In this document: in pieces, positions 38,406 through 38,721 of the stretch
Position numbering within the stretch: the stretch's first letter is position 1
Layout of the letters: the number at the start of each line of letters is the position of its first letter
DNA from: ZC4RG17 sp036259475
Lineage (GTDB): Bacteria; Actinomycetota; Acidimicrobiia; Spongiisociales; ZC4RG35
Assembly (NCBI GenBank): GCA_036259475.1
Contig: DATABS010000112.1
Location: forward strand, 1-38,721
Direction of reading: 5' to 3'
Length of the DNA: 38,721 nucleotides
Position numbers and translations under genes: made by a program
The notes under the pieces: generated by a model
Databases searched by the model: none
What the model was told of the DNA's origin: nothing
What the model saw: the letters and a program-made list of their open reading frames with translations, nothing else

Positions 38406-38721
38406 GTGATACGTCAGCCATCCAGGTCCCGACCGACGAAGACGAAGCGTCTTCGCCGCGCGTCGGCAAGACGCCATCGAAAAGTTCGGTGACGTTTGAG
38501 GCGAGTTAGCCCAAGACCCAGTTCATGCCCTCCAGGGAGACCAGCCCGTCAAGGAGGTTTCGGCACGCGGCGCTCAACTGCTGTGGGCGCTGTGGAAGGT
38601 GTTCGACTCGGAGCCGGACGGCGCCGATTGTCTCCGTGCCCTCGAAGCGGTGCATAACCGGGCGGCGGGAGAGTTCGGTTGGACGGCTTACGCCGATACC
38701 GTCCTGGCCGTCTCTGAGCGG
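38402..38721 (+). pseudogene. Apparently broken reading frame running off the window
   Basis: ATG 38402 opens a 35-codon frame (MSDTSAIQVPTDEDEA...) that ends at TAG 38507-38509. From about 38447 the protein-like signal moves to another frame (VFAARRQDAIEKFGDV), which hits TGA at 38497-38499. That same frame is then open for 74 codons to the window end, with helical, G/C-third-position sequence (ARGAQLLWALWKVFD, then CLRALEAVHNRAAGEF). One frameshift near 38447 plus the TGA would explain it. This is either a decayed gene or sequence errors near a contig end. Function not recognised. Confidence 0.4.

Noticed and set aside
37650..38477. Longer version of the DUF2231 protein starting at 38477
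   Set aside because: The extra 92 residues show no family similarity and would pass through the small plus-strand frames. ATG 38201 has a ribosome site and the family start motif.

Overview
The window is a high-GC, gene-dense stretch of bacterial chromosome. It has frequent GTG and TTG starts, 1-14 base start/stop overlaps inside operons, and several gene sets familiar from Actinobacteria: an Lhr helicase overlapping a Nei-type glycosylase (as in mycobacteria), an LpqF-like beta-lactamase-fold lipoprotein, and a PP2C/STAS/HATPase partner-switching module. I infer a deep-branching actinobacterium, possibly Acidimicrobiia-like; no marker here fixes the taxon. No rRNA, tRNA, CRISPR array, phage gene or insertion sequence was recognised.

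Layout. 1-466: the first 109 codons of dnaX (minus strand), cut off by a fold-back in which bases 1-137 repeat 212-348 inverted. 786-3160: an ABC-2 exporter pair. 3367-8372: a 5'-nucleotidase-like HAD protein, then a PhnD/PhnC/PhnE-type importer whose permease is about three times the usual size. 8431-9438: an HD-domain dNTPase. 9500-11553 (minus): an LpqF-like lipoprotein and a nitroreductase. 11645-14567: a NatAB-like exporter pair and a dienoyl-CoA-isomerase-like crotonase. 14613-16682: TerC, then YceI divergent from a MarR regulator across a shared operator region. 16784-21938: lhr-nei. 22017-26456: a multi-GAF SpoIIE-type phosphatase and a STAS protein, convergent with an HATPase anti-sigma-like kinase and an unknown partner. 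26555-35708 (minus): nine consecutive haem-biosynthesis genes, hemH-F-A-C-D-B-L-E-Y, giving a complete route from glutamyl-tRNA to haem. 35788-37622: a histidine kinase overlapping a cupredoxin lipoprotein. 37650-38721: a DUF2231 membrane protein and a small, apparently broken reading-frame pair at the edge.

The first 8.4 kb carries two kinds of seven-base-period tandem repeats in its intergenic gaps. GGAAGTC arrays lie at 515-563 and 8379-8406. GTAGGTG-type repeats form the arms of two inverted-repeat elements at 3177-3328 and 5166-5277. A separate 56-bp nested perfect palindrome lies at 16684-16739.

The points most worth following are the heptamer elements, the PhnE with two large insertions, the unknown partner in the sigma-regulation module, the complete haem operon with HemF and a divergent HemA, and the MarR/YceI operator pair. 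Nothing seen is clearly a new defence or mobile system.
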